Of a DNA stretch of 64,000 nucleotides, positions 61,338 to 64,000 are shown piece by piece (within the stretch, counting starts at the first letter, position 1; each line of letters begins with the position of its first letter). This stretch comes from Nocardia beijingensis NBRC 16342 (GTDB lineage: Bacteria; Actinomycetota; Actinomycetes; Mycobacteriales; Mycobacteriaceae). The stretch covers positions 418,233 through 482,232 of the forward strand of contig NZ_BDBC01000010.1 of the NCBI RefSeq assembly GCF_001612785.1, written 5' to 3'. The notes under the pieces are model-generated. The model did no database searches and was not told the origin of the DNA. It saw only the letters and a list, made by a program, of their open reading frames with translations. The translations under genes were made by a program, and so were the position numbers.

Positions 61338-61649
61338 ATGCCGACCAGCGACGCCCAGATCGAGCGGGTACGCGCCCTGGTGGCGGCGATCCCGCCCGGC
61401 CGGGTCGTCACCTACGGCGACATCGCGGCGGCCGCCGATCTGTCCACCCCGCGCACGGTGGGCTGGATCATGCGCACCGACTCGGCCGACCTGCCCTGGC
61501 ATCGGGTGCTCGGCGCGGGCGGCAGGCCCGCCGCCCACCTGGCGCATCGCCAGTTGCGCTTGCTGGCCGATGAGGGCGTGCCGATCCGGGACGGGCGCGT
61601 CGATCTGCGTGCCGCGCGCTTTCCTCTGCCTGATCTCCCCGGTGACTGA
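61338..61649 (+). CDS. Alkyltransferase-like (ATL) protein, Rv3204-like
   Basis: 103 residues from ATG 61338, 5 bp after lipV. It is the MGMT C-terminal domain (IPPGRVVTYGDIAAAADLSTPRTVGWIM), but the alkyl-acceptor motif PCHRV is PWHRV (residues about 52-56). ATLs bind O6-alkylguanine without repairing it and hand the lesion to nucleotide excision repair. Typical short ATL length. Likely an operon with lipV and the downstream VOC gene. Confidence 0.92.
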   Translation: MPTSDAQIERVRALVAAIPPGRVVTYGDIAAAADLSTPRTVGWIMRTDSADLPWHRVLGAGGRPAAHLAHRQLRLLADEGVPIRDGRVDLRAARFPLPDLPGD

Positions 61650-61703
61650 GCGCCGCTGTCCGAAACGGCTCCGTGCCGGAATGGCGGCCAGTACCGTGGA
61701 TCC

Positions 61704-62459
61704 ATGCCCACCCGCCTGGCATGTGTCGTATTCGACGCCGACCGGCCGCGTTCGGTCGCGGATTTCTGGGCCGAACTGCTCGGCTGGAGCGTCACCCTCG
61801 ACCGCCACGACGAGGTGAACGTCGCGGCCCCGGATGTCGACGGTGGCGACCTGGCGCTGACCTTCCTGCCCGCGATGCGGGCCAAGGTCGGCAAGAACCG
61901 CTTGCACCTCGATCTGGCCACCCGCTCGCTGGACCACCAGCGCACCCAGGTGGACCGGGCGCTGGCCTTGGGCGCGCGCTCGATCAACATCGGGCAGGGC
62001 GCGGTGCCGTGGGCGGTGCTCGCCGACCCGGAGGGCAACGAGTTCTGCGTGCTCGAACCGAGGGAGGAGTACGTGGACACCGGATCGGTCGCGGCGATCG
62101 TGGTCGACACGCGCGATCCGCAGCGCCTCGCCGAATTCTGGTCGGCCGCCACCGGCTGGCCGTCCATGCGGCGCGGCGAGCGGCTGGCCGGATTGCGCGC
62201 GCCGACCGGCCTCGGCTCCTGGCTGGAGTTCGTCCGCACGCCCGACGCGGGCACCGGCCGGACCAGACTGCGCCTGGATCTCACCTCGTTCCCGGCCGAC
62301 GACCGGGCCGCCGAGGTGGCCCGGCTGCACGCGGCGGGCGCCACCTCGGTCGACCGCGGCGCCCCGGTTCCGGACCGGGACACCGACCTCGTGCTCGCCG
62401 ACCCGGAACTCAACGAGTTCCGGCTGCTGCCCCCGGCGCGGTTCTGGTCGACCGCCTGA
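61704..62459 (+). CDS. Two-domain VOC/glyoxalase-like protein
   Basis: 251 residues. Two modules: LACVVFDADRPRSVADFWAELLGW (about residues 5-28) and AAIVVDTRDPQRLAEFWSAATGW (about 129-151), each closing with DPEGNEFCVL or DPELNEFRLL. Resembles the glyoxalase-like domain family (PF18029) common in actinobacteria. No metal-ligand set or substrate can be assigned from sequence. Confidence 0.85.
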   Translation: MPTRLACVVFDADRPRSVADFWAELLGWSVTLDRHDEVNVAAPDVDGGDLALTFLPAMRAKVGKNRLHLDLATRSLDHQRTQVDRALALGARSINIGQGAVPWAVLADPEGNEFCVLEPREEYVDTGSVAAIVVDTRDPQRLAEFWSAATGWPSMRRGERLAGLRAPTGLGSWLEFVRTPDAGTGRTRLRLDLTSFPADDRAAEVARLHAAGATSVDRGAPVPDRDTDLVLADPELNEFRLLPPARFWSTA

Positions 62460-62541
62460 TCTGCGCCGTCCACTCCCGGGCTTCCCGGTGGTGACGAATT
62501 AGCATGGCCGCCATGGTGTACCTGACTCCGGGTCGTGGCGT

Positions 62542-64000
62542 GTGACGGCCGCCGACGCGATCGTGCTCGCGGGCGGGCGGGCCAGCCGGATGGGCGGCGT
62601 GGACAAACCGGCCATCGTCATCGGCGGCCGCTCCATGCTCGAGGTGGCGCTCGCCGCCGTCGCCGCGTGCGCGCGGACGGTGGTGGTCGGACCGCACCGC
62701 CCCGAGTTGCCGCCGGAGATCCTCCAGGTGCGCGAGGTGCCGCCGGGGTCGGGCCCGGTGGCGGCGATCGACACGGGTTTGCGTGCCCTCGGCTCCACCG
62801 CCCCGCTGGTCGTGGTGCTCGCCGCCGACCTGCCGTTCCTGTCGCCATGGGCGATCGCCGAACTGATCCGGCACGCCACCGAGTCCGGCGCGGACGCGGT
62901 GTTCGCCGCCGACGAGTCGGGTCGCCCGCAGTACCTGATCGGGGTGTGGCGGCGTTCGGCGCTGGCGGCCGCGCTGGACGGGCTCGACGCGCTGATCAAC
63001 CAGCCGATGAAGGCGCTGGTGCCCGCCGCCGCCGCGATCATCCCGCTGTCCGGTGTCGGCGACTGCGACACCGAGGAGGAGGTTCGGCAGGCGAGGGCGG
63101 CGGTCGACGCACAACGGCAGCCGCCGCTCGAGCTCGCCGAGGCGCGGAACGCGCTGCGCACCGGGCTCCCTCGGCTCACCGCGTACGAAGCCGACTTGCG
63201 TTCGGTGATCGGGGCCGCGCTCGCGGGTCCGCTGATGGCCGCAGGGCCGCTGCCGCGCTTCGACGTCTCGGCGATGGACGGTTACGCGGTGGCGGGCGAC
63301 GGTCCCTGGAACCTGCGGCGCGACATCGGCTTCGCGGGTGGGCGGCGACCGGTGGGGCTGCTGCCGGGCGAGGCGGTGCGCATCGCCACGGGCGCGCACG
63401 TCCCCGACGGCACCACCGGCGTGCTGCGCGACGAGTTCGCGCACGTCGCCGACGACACGCTGTACCGCGTGCCGGACACCCCGCCGCGCGACGACATCCG
63501 CCGCCGCGGCGAGGACCGCGACGCCGGTGATCCGATCGCGCCGGAGGGCACGCCGGTCACCGCGGCGCTGGTCTCCGCGGCCGCGAGCGTCGAGGTCACC
63601 GCCGCGCCGGTGCGCGGGCCGGTTCGCGCGCGCGTCGTCATGACCGGTGACGAGATCCGCAGCGAGGGTCCGCTCCAGGCGGGCCAGACCCGGGATTCGA
63701 TCGGCCCGATCCTGCCGGAACTGTTGTCCTGGCACGGCATTCGCACCACCGATCGGGTGCACCTGCGCGACACTCCGCACGGCTTCGACGAGGTCCTGAC
63801 CGGCGCGCCCGAGTGCGACCTGCTGGTGATCGTCGGCGCGACCGGCGGCGGGGCCGCCGACCAGCTGCGTGCCGCCCTGACCCGCGCGGGCGCGTCGATC
63901 GTGGTGCCGCGGCTGCGGCTGCGGCCGGGCGGTTCCACCGTCGTCGCCCGGCTCGCCGCGGGCACCACGGTGCTCGGCCTGCCCGGCAACCCGTTCGCCG
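62542..64000 (+). CDS. MobA-MoeA fusion protein, molybdenum cofactor synthesis (cut by window end)
   Basis: Frame open from GTG 62542 to the last base, 486 residues seen, no stop. Residues 1-190 are a MobA-type nucleotidyltransferase (VLAGGRASRMGGVDKPAI, VVVLAADLPFLSP). From about 205 it is MoeA-like: RFDVSAMDGYAV, RIATGAHVPDGT, the GDEIRSEG loop and LPGNPFA at the edge. MoeA inserts molybdenum into adenylated molybdopterin, and MobA adds GMP. One chain would couple the last two steps. Actinobacteria carry both genes separately more often. Confidence 0.88.
   Translation, partial: MTAADAIVLAGGRASRMGGVDKPAIVIGGRSMLEVALAAVAACARTVVVGPHRPELPPEILQVREVPPGSGPVAAIDTGLRALGSTAPLVVVLAADLPFLSPWAIAELIRHATESGADAVFAADESGRPQYLIGVWRRSALAAALDGLDALINQPMKALVPAAAAIIPLSGVGDCDTEEEVRQARAAVDAQRQPPLELAEARNALRTGLPRLTAYEADLRSVIGAALAGPLMAAGPLPRFDVSAMDGYAVAGDGPWNLRRDIGFAGGRRPVGLLPGEAVRIATGAHVPDGTTGVLRDEFAHVADDTLYRVPDTPPRDDIRRRGEDRDAGDPIAPEGTPVTAALVSAAASVEVTAAPVRGPVRARVVMTGDEIRSEGPLQAGQTRDSIGPILPELLSWHGIRTTDRVHLRDTPHGFDEVLTGAPECDLLVIVGATGGGAADQLRAALTRAGASIVVPRLRLRPGGSTVVARLAAGTTVLGLPGNPFA

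Overview
The window is high-GC actinobacterial DNA, most likely Nocardia or a close mycolic-acid relative. The main reason is gene order. From about 28,158 to 61,649 the genes follow the Mycobacterium tuberculosis Rv3193c-Rv3204 block: a UPF0182 membrane protein, a PDZ/Lon-like protease, a DUF2342 protein, a cyclodehydratase-like protein, an ABC1 kinase, WhiB7, UvrD2, mycoredoxin, NudC, a TrkA-type K+ channel, AdnB, AdnA, a LipV-like hydrolase and an alkyltransferase-like protein. The species itself is an inference.

Region 1 (1-7,103) is the edge of an aromatic (type II) polyketide locus. It holds an ActIII-type C-9 ketoreductase, a biotin carboxyl carrier protein, an FAD monooxygenase, a metallo-beta-lactamase-fold hydrolase, an alpha/beta hydrolase, a SnoaL-like protein, a RutE-like nitroreductase and an HxlR regulator. 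The minimal PKS genes would lie outside the window. Region 2 (7,214-16,357) holds a GT39-type glycosyltransferase, an OmpR-type two-component system, a PIG-L deacetylase, a UDP-glucose 4-epimerase, small hypotheticals and a 26-residue peptide gene.

Region 3 (16,368-21,169) looks like a light-response cluster: photolyase, lipocalin, a MerR/B12-domain regulator of LitR/CarH type, and an SRPBCC-SDR fusion. Three 11-bp direct repeats lie in front of the lipocalin gene. Region 4 (21,342-28,137) has a steroid-isomerase-like gene behind a KstR-type box, a sterol desaturase family gene, a NarL-type two-component pair, a VOC protein, the initiator tRNA and a resuscitation-promoting factor.

Region 5 (28,158-35,606) starts the conserved block. 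It is interrupted at 35,607-42,482 by an accessory island. The island carries an amidase-holin lysis cassette, an ImmA/IrrE-like gene, two SUKH immunity genes, a small putative immunity gene, a DUF3990 (ART-like) toxin module overlapping another gene, an XRE regulator and a 25-residue hydrophobic peptide gene. Its right edge holds a decayed copy of the 3' end of the gene to its left, which points to an insertion boundary.

Region 6 (42,591-62,459) resumes the conserved block. Notable points are a whiB7 leader with a WhiB7-type promoter, an upstream ORF and overlapping hairpins; an SRPBCC-EVE-MarR-UvrD2 operon behind a perfect 24-bp palindrome; AdnB with two large disordered insertions; and two copies of a structured intergenic element whose stems are conserved in pairing but not in sequence (44,037-44,162 and 51,207-51,332). 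The window ends inside a MobA-MoeA fusion gene.
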